A stretch of 64,000 nucleotides of DNA from Siphonodentalium dalli (GCA_032622095.1 CP136061.1:21210991-21274990), one strand, 5' to 3'; shown: positions 52,436-63,179, counted from the first letter of the stretch. Notes: a model not told the origin generated them from the letters alone. A program made the numbers and translations.

Positions 52436-52500
52436 AGTTGCTGATTGTTCACCCGTGAGTCACCTCAATTATCCATTTTATCTTCTGCAAATTAGGGTAA

Positions 52501-52957
52501 CTCAACAAAAACAACATGTTCACAGTTTATTACACCAGATACATGTAAGTTGATAATATAATTTTTTGGAGCTTCCTCTTTCAAATGGTACATAACATGG
52601 CATATATTTTATATATGTGATCTGGGGTTTTGAAAATTAAGTGGGCCTTTAATACTGACATGTGTGTATTTACTAGTACCTACAGGTACAATGTATACAT
52701 GCAATACACATTTAAGTATATAGAGAGGGACTTATCTTAGTCACTGAATTGTGCACAGAAAATAAATAATAAAAAATTAAATCCTCTACCCCTCCCCCTC
52801 CCACCACAATGATACTCTAGGTATTAATTTTTGATGGCCTATTGCTATTCGGCAGGAAAACCTAAAACAAAAGGCCACAGAATTATATCAAAGGTCAATG
52901 ATTATCATCATACTGAAAATATGTCCATCAAGTCAGGAAAGTAAACATCCATAACAT
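52501..52957. other. Intergenic, no recognised feature
   Basis: No gene is seen. Repeated tacatgtac-type motifs occur, common throughout this genome. A cccctccccctcccacc stretch lies near 52789. Confidence 0.45.
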
Positions 52958-53178
52958 TTAACCCTTTGAGTGCCCTAAACCTACAAAATAAGTCTGTTAA
53001 AGAATATAAGAATAAATTATTAAAATTGTAAAAATTATTAAAAAAAAAAAAAATGTTAGGCCAATGCATTCTCTTATATATGCGAGGCGACCTATGGTCG
53101 ACTCGCATATATAAGAGAATGCATTGGCACAGGGTATATGGGTTGATACAAAAATCGACCTGGCACTCAAAGGGTTAA
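52958..53178 (-). mobile_element. PB4-type TTAA element, internally deleted
   Basis: TTAACCCTTTGAGTGCCCTA ... cctggcactcaaaggg TTAA, 221 bp in reverse orientation. The ggccgat block next to the left TIR is deleted (gtgccctaaacctacaaa). Hairpin at 53060-53128. Confidence 0.9.
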
Positions 53179-54346
53179 TAATGGGTGTATTATTATAGAG
53201 TTACAGTTCCTTGGCATTTATTATGTACGATATTACACGATATGAAGGTAAATCAATGGAGACTCAGCATGATGTGCTATAAAGCTAGGATAAGATTAAT
53301 ATTTAAAAGCATCAATTTATTCCACATTCGAAAACAACTTCACCATTGTGATTGATTGACAATCAACTTTTATTTTATATGCAATCCTATTAGGCAGGGT
53401 TTCCACCAGGGGTCAGGGAATGGGGCCGGTAGCTGCTAAATGTACTTTCACCATTTACGTCTATAAATTATAATCTATAAGATATTGTAATTGGCAAATC
53501 GTTTTACCTCTATATATTTTTTACAAAAGTTGTCAAGCTATCAAACCCTCTAAATTAAAAAAAATACAATGGAGTCTATAAATAAATAATCTGCAGACGT
53601 TGTATGGCTATGTACCCAATCAAACGATTAGAATTTATTTATGGATGCGTAACAACTGGACATTTCAGAATATACAGTCGCAAAAACAGTGAATACTAGT
53701 AATGTCTTAATTTTAACACACCAGTAACCCACCCTGATATCTAAATTTAAACCTAAATTATGGTAGAACTTGTGCAAAAATATAAAAAATATAAAGTGGA
53801 ATGTATTTTGCGACATAAAACATAAAGACAATCGCCAAGTATAATTAAACTAACTTTCTATTTTCCTTAACCTAACTGCAATGTAACTAGCTTAAATCCA
53901 AAGAGATGCATTCTACTGATGTCACCACAATGTCAGTTCCAGGTATGCACTTTCGTTCAGCATCTATATTATTGCAAAGATATAAAATATTGTTGTCCTC
54001 TAACATTCCTTATTTATATCCCAACACGATGGAGAGAAGTTTTATGCATCTCTACTTTTATACACAAGATACATGTCCTGGGGTATTGTAGCAGAGGAAA
54101 TCTGGTCTTGCATTTTGACGGGGCCCACAGGCCCAAGCCCCATAAACAGCTCCCTACCTGGCAACTGCAGGGGCTTTTTTATCAGCCCTGTTAAAATAAG
54201 GGCACCACTATGGAGGCAAGCCAACTAACAAGAGATTAAAGTTGAATCAGGAACATGTACACAGAAATAATTTCCACTCAGCAAACTTCTCAAAACATGT
54301 GGGTTCAAAATGTCAGGATTGAATCATTCATGAAGACATGAACTTG
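53179..54346. other. Intergenic, no recognised gene
   Basis: No gene is identified. The 54110-54200 stretch (gacggggcccacaggcccaa; agccctgttaaaataagggc) has small G/C-rich inverted segments resembling a degraded element end. Frames of 60-90 codons carry no domain. Confidence 0.4.
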
Positions 54347-54869
54347 TTAAGTTGTTCATTATTCAACAAGTAGTTGAATTGTGTTTGAGTTAAATTATAA
54401 TATCAGTTTAACCCTTTACCCAACAAACCGGCCAAAACCGGCCAAATAAAGCTTCAACAGCCTAAAATATCTTCGGTCTGTCTCAATAGAACCATACAAA
54501 TATGGATATCATTGGAACCGGCTCCTTGACCACATTGTGATAGTTACAGTTATGCCCTGTGCCAATGCATTCTCTTATATATGCGAGTCGACCATAGGTC
54601 GCCTCGCATATATAAGAGAATGCATTGGCCTAAAATAAATCTTTTTTTAACACTTTTTACCATTTTTTTCTTACATTCTTTAACAATTTTATAATTTTTA
54701 ATGTGTTAAGCCAATGCATTCTCTTATATATGCGAGGCGACCTATGGTCGACTCGCATATATAAGAGAATGCATTGGCACAGGGCCCTTCTGTTGGGTAA
54801 AAGGTTAAGTTGTTCATTATTCAACAAGTAGTTGAATTGTGTTTGAGTTAAATTATAATATCAGTTTAA
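54347..54869. repeat. 65-bp perfect direct duplication flanking a PB1 element
   Basis: TTAAGTTGTTCATTATTCAA ... ataatatcagtTTAA occupies 54347-54411 and, identically by eye, 54805-54869. The two copies touch the two ends of the PB1 element and each begins and ends with TTAA. A normal piggyBac insertion duplicates TTAA alone. Confidence 0.93.
54408..54808 (+). mobile_element. PB1-type TTAA element, full length
   Basis: TTAACCCTTTACCCAACAAA ... TGTTGGGTAAAAGGTTAA, 401 bp, with both hairpins (54562-54630; 54712-54781) and the intact spacer. The right tip has aaagg shifted to aaaagg. Lies between two copies of a 65-bp duplication. Confidence 0.93.
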
Positions 54870-55790
54870 ACTTTATGAGATTGTGTTTATTATATTTGAA
54901 AATTCACTGCACTACTGGTGTAAGAAGCCCAGTCTAAATGAAATTCAGACAGTGTTTCATTGCAATCAACTTACGGTTTAAAGACTCTCATGGTTAAAAT
55001 TATTTAAAGCAGGAGAAATCGAGCCAATGCGCAGTGAGCGATGCATTGCTTGACCAATGAAAAGCTTCCTGCAATTTCAATTAATATTTACTTATTAATA
55101 CAAGCCACACCCGCGGTATTTGACTGCAATCTCATGAAGTTATCGTATAAACTCCACATTAGCATTGCATATCTTTTATGGTCAAACATCGTATGTTCAA
55201 AATAAAAACAAACATACGTTTATTCATAATTCGGGAATGATCAGACAGAACTAGTATACATAATAGAATTGTATTTGCAAAGATATTAACAAAATAGTAT
55301 TTTCTCCTAACATATGGATATTTTTCGTCACATGCCAATTAAGGATCATTACAACGTTGAGTAATCATAGAGTAAATGCCAAGCGCGTATTCTAAATAAG
55401 GAGATGATTCAACATGACCATGGTACAGCTCAATAACATTTATTATAGCGTGCTTATCGATATATTTTCATTACATTGTTCATTAGTATATACCGGTAGC
55501 ATCTGAATGGCGAAACTTGTATTCTGCATGTATTATAATGAAGCAAACCTGAAATGAGCAAATTATTGCACGGAAATTGGTTAGAGGAAGTGTGACTTCT
55601 CTTGCATGTTTACATGACCACAGGCGCACGTGTGAAGATGATAAACATTGCCTTATGAATATTAATGAGTTTTCACAAAAAAGGGAATTCCCCCTTCATC
55701 TCTAAATCAGATATAATGTGAGTGTCGTCAGGCATAGATGAAAGTATTGAGATGGAGTCTGGATATTTATCAGACTGGTGTAAGCCTATG
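54870..55790. other. Intergenic, no recognised feature
   Basis: AT-rich sequence. No gene, array or element boundary is seen. Confidence 0.45.
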
Positions 55791-56007
55791 TACAATAATG
55801 CTCTAATTAATCGACTCCTTAACCACAGCAGAATTATGGGTAACTTTTCAGGATTTAGTCGGAAATATGGCTTGTTGCCATTCATTGGAAAGCTCTCACC
55901 GAGAGCTTTCCGATGAATGGCAACAGAGCCATATTTCCGACTAAATCCTGAAAAGTTACCCATAATTCTGCTGTGGTTAAGGAGTCGATTAATTAGAGCA
56001 TTATGTA
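55791..56007. mobile_element. Tc1/mariner-like palindromic MITE, copy 8 (full length)
   Basis: TACAATAATGCTCTAATTAA ... GAGCATTATGTA. The right tip lacks AC (attatgta for attactgta) and the left has CAAT for CAGT. The arms otherwise pair along their whole length. An extra ga in caacagagcc is visible. Confidence 0.9.
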
Positions 56008-56084
56008 TTGCATATGCAGCAGGCATGTATACAAATAATTTCACTTGTCTTTATTTTGATTTTGGTGCCAGTATGATCTAAAGC

Positions 56085-56334
56085 TTAACCCTTTTATGAC
56101 GGGAGCCACAATTGTGCATTCTCTTAATTTATATATGCGTGTCTCCTTTAGGGAGCCTTGCCCATATAAGAGAAAGGACTGGCTTACATGGTCATGGTAA
56201 ATATTGTTAGGTCAATGCATTCTCTTATATATGTGAAGTTCCCTATGGAACACTTGAATATATAAGAGAATGCATTGGCAGTTGGCACAGGGTTTTTGCA
56301 AAATTTCTGGAAGCACCAGTCATGAAAAGGTTAA
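56085..56334 (+). mobile_element. PB3-type TTAA element
   Basis: TTAACCCTTTTATGACGGGA ... caccagtcatgaaaagg TTAA, 250 bp. Two diverged hairpins (tatatgcgtgtctcc; tatatgtgaagttcc) with the PB3 linker catggtaaatattgttagg. Confidence 0.88.
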
Positions 56335-56536
56335 AACTTATGATGTATCAAAAATCCAAAACGACAAATTAATTAAAGAGAAAGAGTAGTAGTTTGTGTT
56401 ATTTGACATGCGAGCCACGCCTACTCGATATGGCAGAGCGTGGTACAGACTCGGCATATAAGTGTCAACGCACAGGGTTATGTAATCAGCGGACAGCGAT
56501 ATCAAAGTATTGACTATCTGTTGCTTCTCACACATT

Positions 56537-56792
56537 CAAGCCTTGAAATAGTGTGCCTGTCATTTGCAGAATGAGGTCCCCAGAGGGAGAATTTAGTGAT
56601 GCTACCCCGCATAGCGGGCTAGCTTCACCAAATTCACCCCTCTGGGAACCTCATTCTGCTGATTTGTAAGCAGAATGAGGTCCCCAGAGGGTGAATTTGG
56701 TGATGCTAGCTCGCTATGCGGGGGTAGCATCACTAAATTCACCCTCTGGGGACCTCATTCTGCAAATGACAGACACACTATTTCAAGGCTTG
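56537..56792. mobile_element. Family C double-hairpin hAT-like MITE with 8-bp TSD
   Basis: CAAGCCTTGAAATAG ... CTATTTCAAGGCTTG, 256 bp, flanked by CACACATT at 56529-56536 and 56793-56800. Two inner hairpins (cccgcatagcgggc; ctcgctatgcggggg) joined by gatttgtaag. With 40700 this is the second copy showing an exact 8-bp duplication. Confidence 0.93.
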
Positions 56793-56800
56793 CACACATT

Positions 56801-57289
56801 TGAATGATATCGGAATTTTCTTCTCACAATGTCAGCCTATTGACTAATATAAAACAGCTTCTGAAAAACGCTGCAGGATAGAATCTTCTATGAGGTTGAT
56901 GAGCGTGAAATTGACATCCCTGCATGATGCGCATTTAAAGCAAATTATATTACATGCCTCTTTCTTCCTTTAGAGCCGTGCATTTCAAACCGTATTGCAT
57001 GACTAATACAGTTGAAACGTCTTTTCAATAAACTATTGGCGTTTGTCACAATCTCAATGGTTGTCTCCACAGGGATTTTTCTATCTCATAATGTCTGTGC
57101 TAAATCCGTCGATGCTTCCTGGTAGTGAGATATCTGATTCCTTATTCCCCATGGTTCTGGAAGAAGCTGTTGTTGATAACTTGCAGATGCTTGATCTATT
57201 CCTGGCAGCACATGCAACAATAACAACAACAACAAAATTTTTATGGAACTCCTTTTCACATTCAATGATTGTTATCAAAAAACATGGTG
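56801..57289. other. Intergenic, no supported gene
   Basis: A 135-codon frame starts at 57043 but runs into the family C element (57318 on), so its 3' half is transposon sequence. The 57043-57310 part holds no recognised domain. An aacaacaacaac stretch lies near 57220. Confidence 0.4.
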
Positions 57290-57317
57290 GGGAATCATGT
57301 GGTTTTGAGGTTGGTGA

Positions 57318-57547
57318 GTACAGCAGAATGAGGTCCCCAGAGGGAGAATTTAGTGATGCTACCCTGCATAGCGGGTTAGCATCACCAAATTCACCCTCTG
57401 GGAACCTCATTCTGCTGAGTTGTAAGCAGAATGAGGTCCCCAGAGGGTGAATTTGGTGATGCTAGCCCACTATGCGAGGTAGCATCACTAAATTCACCCT
57501 CTGGGGACCTCATTCTGCAAATGACAGACACACTATTTCAAGGCTTG
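57318..57547. mobile_element. Family C element nested in family J, left TIR lost
   Basis: It starts inside the element at agcagaatgaggtccccag, with two hairpins, and a complete right end CTATTTCAAGGCTTG at 57547. Agtac occurs on both sides. The host's next bases (agtaccac) would be the expected 8-bp duplication, so the left end was probably trimmed after insertion. Confidence 0.8.
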
Positions 57548-57700
57548 AGTACCACACATTGAAAATGGCTGAGACGAGCGCAAACATACACAAACATAAT
57601 GTACTAGCACATTGAAAATCGTCCAGGCTATTTAGGGATTTCTTTGCGATCACCTCCATCTGGGAAGAATATACAGCGCCTGGACAAACTATTGTTCGAT

Positions 57701-58215
57701 TGGTCCAGAAACATGCCTATATGAGCAAGGTCAAGGACACAGTGCACATGAAATTGGACCCGCCCATATTGTTCCTGGGATCAAAGTAGCCCTACATACC
57801 AAATTTGAGTCGGATCAGTCGAGGTCCAGAAACATGCCTATATTAGCATATATGAGCAAGGTCAAGGACAGGGTCATACATGAAATTGGACTCGCCCATA
57901 TTGTTCTTGGGATCAAAGTAGCCCTACATACCAAATTTGAGTCGGATCAGTCGAGGTCTAGAAACATGTCTATATGAGCATATATGAGCGAGGTCAAGGA
58001 CAGGGTCATACGTGAAATTGGACCCGCCCCTATTGTTCAGGATCAAAGTAGGTCTACATACCAAACTCGATTCGGATCGGTCGAGGTCCAGAAACATGCC
58101 TATATGAGTGTATATGAGCAAGGTCAAGGACACGGTCGCATGTGAAATTGGACCCGCCCATATTGTTCCATGGATCAAAGTAGGCCTATATACCAAATTC
58201 GAGTCAGATTGGTCC
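57701..58215 (+). repeat. ~121-132-bp tandem repeat, four units
   Basis: The marker agaaacatgcctatat begins at about 57707, 57828, 57960 and 58090. Units contain gagcaaggtcaaggaca, gaaattggacccgccc and atcaaagtagccctacatac + caaattcgagtcgg. The block ends ggtccagcagttttcgagtc followed by a cacacagacagacag tract. Confidence 0.85.
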
Positions 58216-58600
58216 AGCAGTTTTCGAGTCTATGATGCACATACACACAGACAGACAGAAGTTCCAAAATATATAATAGATGATGACTGACACAAAACAT
58301 AGCATTTTGACTGTTGCAAGCATATGCTAGATTATTTTTAAAACAAGTTGATACCTTTTTGTTTCGAAATAGTAGTTTATATAACATTCTGACCAAAGTT
58401 GCCAGTCGGAGGTAATACACCAGTCCATACATCTAGGAAAATCCTTCGACTAACAACTTTGAGTTTGGACACAAATGAGGTATCAGCTCATTTGAAAAAT
58501 AGAAGAGCATTTGCTCGTAGCTGCCAAAATACTATGTGATATGTCTTATCGTAGTTTATTACCTTTTTCCTAGTTTCTGGTCGCAATTTGTTTTTGTCGT

Positions 58601-59078
58601 CAGCGATTATAGAAAACATAACGAGTAATTTATTACCTCATCATGGTCCTACACTGTAATATTTTGTCTGATTATACTGGAAAATTGAATGGATTAAATC
58701 AGGCTAGGATGTACTGTGAGTATGAATACATTAAAGGAAAATATTATGGGAAGTTAACACAGAGACTGGGATGTTTTACTTTAGCATGTGGCATATCTTG
58801 GGTTCAAGAGGAATCTCCATAAAGTATGCCTAGAGGTCAAGGTCGATGAGTCTAGAATGGTGTTTACCCTAATGATTAGTACAATACACATACATATGTG
58901 GTTATCTCCCTTCTGCTAATCATTTTCATTTATATATTACAGAAAGTTGCATGAGTCTCCCAGTGCAGGAGGGTTTGACAATTTATCTAATCGGATCATT
59001 TCGAATCGAATCAAATCTTTTGTGTGATTTCACTTCAAACTGAATCTCAAACGTTCGCAGAAGCTTAAATTGAAATAT
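58601..59078. other. Intergenic, no recognised feature
   Basis: No gene or repeat boundary is seen between the family J copy and the 59-kb palindrome. Confidence 0.45.
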
Positions 59079-59231
59079 GCAATCAACGTCGTTTTCGATG
59101 CATCTGTCGGCGTATAGAAGTGTCGGATGCCGAATTACATACTGTATAATTTCGCGAATTATACAAAGTATGTAGTTCGGCATCCGACACTTCTATACGC
59201 CGACAGATGCATCGAAAACGACGTTGATTGC
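59079..59231. repeat. 153-bp near-perfect palindrome
   Basis: The left arm gcaatcaacgtcgttttcga ... gccgaattacatact and the right arm agtatgtagttcggcatccg ... cgacgttgattgc pair with one mismatch seen. The centre gtataatttcgcgaattata+c is itself a hairpin. Arms are CpG-rich, unlike the other palindromic elements here, and no second copy exists in the window. Probably a MITE, but the TSD is unclear. Confidence 0.8.
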
Positions 59232-60279
59232 TTATAATTACGACAATCCGCATATTAGTTGGTGATTAAACAAGTTCATTTTAAAGAAACTATATTAAAA
59301 ACACTAAAATGGTAAAACTACCCAAGTGATATTTGTGTCTGGACTCAGCTGCTCTTTTAACCGAAATGGGAATTTGGGTCGAGAATAAATTGGGCGACCG
59401 ACCGGAAGTTCGAGATGAACACACACAATTCGATCGCTGTTTCCGACATTCCAACTACACAAAAGCAAGAGACCACACCCGTAAACTATTAAACTGTACT
59501 TGCTGGTGTAAATTTCACTTATTTAAAACGATTCTAGAACATGTATTGTCATAAAGGCAATCCGATTCGATAGCAATTCCGAAGCGGTGTTCCCAAACTT
59601 CGCCATCGAATAAATGTGGTCTCCGGCGACTCGAAAAGTAAACAATCGCTACAAATGTGCATTCTATGCTCTCATGACCACTGCCATGTCATATTAGTAT
59701 TGGCACGAAGCTGGATAAATGCTAATACTAATGGTGGAATAGTTATGTAATACATTCTTTTATCCCCAAATAAATTAATGTACTATTTTGCTGTTTAATC
59801 GGCGATCATTTTTCGCTGAGATTTGGCGTCTTGTGTTACCACTAGAAACGGAAGTGATTTCTTGCGATTTGATTGGTGGACGAAATAAAATTCCGGGTAA
59901 ATTCGCCCCATGGATATTCGACTTGGTTTGCGAACTTTTTAAGGTATCACTACCCCCAGTGATGCGGGAAACGACACTTCCCTCCACTGATAGATATTGT
60001 CGCTACCAAGCGTATCTAAGGGCATTGACCAATCAAATGCATGCATTTTAGTCAAAGCGAAAGTAGTTGTAATTATAGAGTTTTAAATGATATATTTCTT
60101 ATAAAAAAATATCCTATATTGTTCTGAAAATAGCCTTTTTTTCATAGAAAATTGGGGGAAAATGGGCACTTCAGTGTTTCCGCTTGATCATGCCATGAAT
60201 CTCTACTCTGCTATGCCCTATAACTTCGAACAGTATCTTCGCTGGAATTATCTCTCAAGATTTCTTGTTATTAAAATCA
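59232..60279. other. Intergenic, less AT-rich, no supported gene
   Basis: Frames of 73 codons (59333-59554) and 87 codons (59788-60051) have no recognised domain. An 11-base inverted pair ATTTGATTGGT (59867-59877) and ACCAATCAAAT (60028-60038) suggests a foldback repeat rather than an exon. Gcaatccgattcgatagc near 59557 resembles the left end of family L. Confidence 0.35.
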
Positions 60280-60480
60280 TCCAAGGTACTTTCTGAAGTC
60301 CTGTTCTGACTGCTCTTAATTCATGGTTCAGTGCAGAAGAGAGAGAGATTATATAGAAGCTCAAATATATAATAAAATCAAGTTAATTATAATAATAGTG
60401 TCCTCCCTATTGAATCTAGCTTTTCGCCTATCAACATTTTACAGGGTTCTGGGAGTTACAACATACATGCAGGGTTCTTG
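60280..60480 (+). repeat. Diverged outlying unit of the 214-bp repeat
   Basis: ccaaggtactttctgaagtc, ttcagtgcagaagagagaga and acagggttctgggagttaca follow the order of the 61015-62240 monomer but with many changes. It predates the homogenised array. Confidence 0.65.
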
Positions 60481-60573
60481 TAGGGATGAATTGTTTTATT
60501 AATCTGGCCCATATATATATATACCGTATGTTTAAATTAGAAAAAGTTTCCCATTGCTCTTCAATGCTTTCCA

Positions 60574-60770
60574 TACAGTAATGGCCTAAGTATCGACCCC
60601 TTAACCACAGCAGAATTATGGGTAACTTTTCAGGATTTAGTCGGAAATATGGCTTGTTGCAGTGAGAGCTTTCCGATGAATGGCAACAAGCCATATTTCC
60701 GACTAAATCCTGAAAAGTTACCCATAATTCTGCTGTGGTTAAGGGGTCGATTACTTAGGGCATTACTGTA
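60574..60770. mobile_element. Tc1/mariner-like palindromic MITE, copy 9 (loop deleted)
   Basis: TACAGTAATGGCCTAAGTAT ... GGGCATTACTGTA. The left arm jumps from ggcttgttgc to agtgagagctttcc, removing about 20 bases of one side of the hairpin tip. Inserted between outlying units of the 214-bp repeat. Confidence 0.9.
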
Positions 60771-60809
60771 CCCCTGGAACTTGAACTTCCGAAACAGTAT
60801 CCTTTGCTG

Positions 60810-61014
60810 GTGTAAATTTTATGAGATTTCCTGCCATTAAAATCCAAGCTACTTTCCGAAGTATGAATGCTGAATCATCGTTCAGTACAGAAGGGTGAGA
60901 GATTGTATGGATGCTCATTGCCCTTTCATGCGTCCCCACCCCTGCAGATTACAAACCTAATCTTATTTTGCTGGTATAGATCTCTCAAGATTTTCTGGTA
61001 TTAAATCATCCAAG
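60810..61014 (+). repeat. Diverged outlying segments of the 214-bp repeat
   Basis: tgctggtgtaaattttatga + gatttcctgccattaaaatc, then aagctactttccgaag and gcagattacaaacctaatc, are related to the region at 63180-63310. These appear to be older units bordering the array. Confidence 0.5.
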
Positions 61015-62250
61015 ATACTTTCCGAAGCCCTACTCTGATTGTCTGCCACTGCTCTGAATTCATAATTCAGTACAGTGCAGAAAAGTTAGAGATTGTATGG
61101 AAGCTCAAATGGATGATAAATTCAAGTTCATATGATTGTCTTCCCAAGCTGCTTCCCTATGGACAGTTTACTGGCTTGTGGGAGCTATAACCTACATCAG
61201 GGTCTACTACTGATTAATTTCATCCATGCTACTTTCCGAAGCCCTACTCTGATTGTCTGCCACTGCTCTGAATTCATAATTCAGTACAGTGCAGAAAAGT
61301 TAGAGATTGTGTGGAAGCTCAAATTGATGATAAATTCAAGTTCATATGATTGTCTTCCCAAGCTGCTTCCCTATGGACAGTTTACTGGCTTGTGGGAGCT
61401 ATAACCTACATCAGGGTCTACCACTGATTAATTTCATCCATGCTACTTTCTGAAGCCCTACTCTGATTGTCTGCCACTGCTCTGAATTCATAATTCAGTA
61501 CAGTGCAGAAAAGTTAGAGATTGTGTGGAAGCTCAAATTGATGATAAATTCAAGTTCATATGATTGTCTTCCCAAGCTGCTTCCCTATGGACAGTTTACT
61601 GGCTTGTGGGAGCTATAACCTACATCAGGGTCTACCACTGATTAATTTCATCAAGCTACTTTCTGAAGCCCTACTCTGATTGTCTGCCACTGCTCTGAAT
61701 TCATAATTCAGTTCAGTGCAGAAAGGTTAGAGATTGTGTGGAAGCTCAAATGGATGATAAATTCAAGTTCATATCATTGTCTTCCCAAGCTGCTTCCCTA
61801 TGGACAGTTTACTGGCTTGTGGGAGCTATAACCTACATCAGGGTCTACCACTGATTAATTTCATACAAGCTACTTTCTGAAGCCCTACTCTGATTGTCTG
61901 CCACTGCTCTGAATTCATAATTCAGTTCAGTGCAGAAAGGTTAGAGATTGTGTGGAAGCTCAAATGGATGATAAATTCAAGTTCATATCATTGTCTTCCC
62001 AAGCTGCTTCCCTATGGACAGTTTACTGGCTTGTGGGAGCTATAACCTACATCAGGGTCTACCACTGATTAATTTCATCCAAGATACTTTCCGAAGCCCT
62101 ACTCTGATTGTCTGCCACTGCTCTGATTTCATAATTCAGTTCAGTGCAGAAGAGTGAGAGATTGTATGGAAGCTCAAATGGATAATAAATTCATATCTGT
62201 CTTCCCAAGCTGCTTCTCTAATGACAGTTTACAGGCTTCTGGGAGCTGTG
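61015..62250 (+). repeat. 214-bp satellite array, five full units plus a partial
   Basis: The marker (c/a)tacttt(c/t)(c/t)gaagccc begins at 61015, 61229, 61443, 61656, 61870 and 62084, spacing 213-214. The unit runs ctctgattgtctgccactgc, ttcataattcagtacagtgc, cttcccaagctgcttcccta, ggcttgtgggagctataacc and gggtctaccactgattaatt. Internal units are nearly identical; edge units diverge, as expected of unequal exchange. Confidence 0.95.
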
Positions 62251-62270
62251 TGTATAACCTACATACAGGG

Positions 62271-62719
62271 CAGGCCTGAGAATAAGGTGCCTGTCATTTT
62301 CAGAATGAGGTCCCTAGAGTGTGAATTTAGCGACGCTATCCCGCATAGTGGGCTAGCATCACTAAATTCACCCACTGGGGACCTCATTCTGCTTAGGCTT
62401 CATCTTCTCTGGAAAGTTTCTTTATCAAATTTCTATAGAAACTTCTTCACATAGATTATTTTTTAGTTTAGTTTTTCTTTATCCCCAAAATTGGCAGATG
62501 TCACATTGCATAATAGAGGTTCCCAATGGGTGTACGTCACAATATTCACCATTTGGGAACTTCAATCTGAGTATATGAATAAGTCTCCCATAGCAGATGA
62601 GGCCATGCAGAATGAGGTCCCCAGAGGGGATGAATTTGGTGATGCAAGCCCGATATATCACTAAATTCACCCTCTGTGGACCTCATTCTGCAAATGACAG
62701 GCAACTAAACTCAGGCTTC
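62271..62719. mobile_element. Family C long-form element, complete
   Basis: Left end caggcctgagaataaggtgc + ctgtcatttt, right end aaatgacaggcaactaaact + caggcttc, so the termini pair imperfectly. Hairpins at about 62305-62392 and 62610-62692 flank the long spacer, which contains a third small stem (aggttcccaatgggtg / caccatttgggaac). The same end type is at 4162. Confidence 0.8.
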
Positions 62720-63179
62720 AGGTTCTGATTGCTGAATTCATCATTCATGAAGAAGGGCAATCTCTACCAGAGCACACCAGTCATACTTCCTTTTTGACTG
62801 GCTGGGTACTAGTCTGTGTTTCTATATTTAGCATGGGCTTTTCCAACAAAAATGACAAAACCCGATCGCTCCAAAGTCAAATTTTCTATGTGCTTTGAGA
62901 ACAATTCCTGCACTAAAACATAATGACAGAATGGAAAATCAGAGCGGTAGTTTTGTTGACGATTTTCGCAAGCTACTCGTCAAAATTTTTCAGATATAAG
63001 GTTCAAAATTTTAACAAATTTTGTTCGATATTTTGTGTGCTTAACAAGAGCAGCATTTTGCTTTGTTCGCTTATTATATATCTTAATATCGCGGAAGTCC
63101 ACCAAATGTGGATAAAATGTCGCCGCTAGCAGCAGTCTTACCGAGTCATCAAGGGAGGTAAACCCTGCATGGAGTTTGG
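62720..63179. other. Intergenic, no recognised gene
   Basis: Opposed frames of 68 and 83 codons overlap at 62923-63231; neither shows a recognisable domain. Confidence 0.4.

Larger units (their letters stand above)
51711..52500 (+). mobile_element. Family C long-form element carrying two nested insertions
   Basis: CAAGCCTGCAAATAGCGTGT at the left; first hairpin ccccagattgaggt ... caccctctggggacctcatt. The central spacer tatgggagacctaggaccag continues to ttccccag, is broken by PB2 at 52009, and resumes agttgctgattgttcaccc + gtgagtcacctcaatta. This spacer is the reverse complement of 9950-10020 in another copy. The right end is not found. Confidence 0.7.
57290..58600. mobile_element. Family J composite element, copy 2
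   Basis: The left terminus ggaatcatgtggttttgagg + ttggtgagtac is interrupted by family C, then continues gagtaccacacattgaaaat + ggctgagac, as in the right end of 24675-25140. Bases 58310-58600 match that copy in inverted orientation (caaagttgccagtcgg; cctttttcctagtttctgg). The middle holds a tandem repeat. The right terminus is degraded. Confidence 0.6.

Noticed and set aside
57043-57450. 135-codon frame
   Set aside because: Its second half is family C element sequence (57318 on) and the first half has no recognised domain.
59788-60051. 87-codon frame in a less AT-rich stretch
   Set aside because: No domain, and an 11-base inverted pair spans it, which fits a foldback repeat better. Kept only as unassigned sequence.
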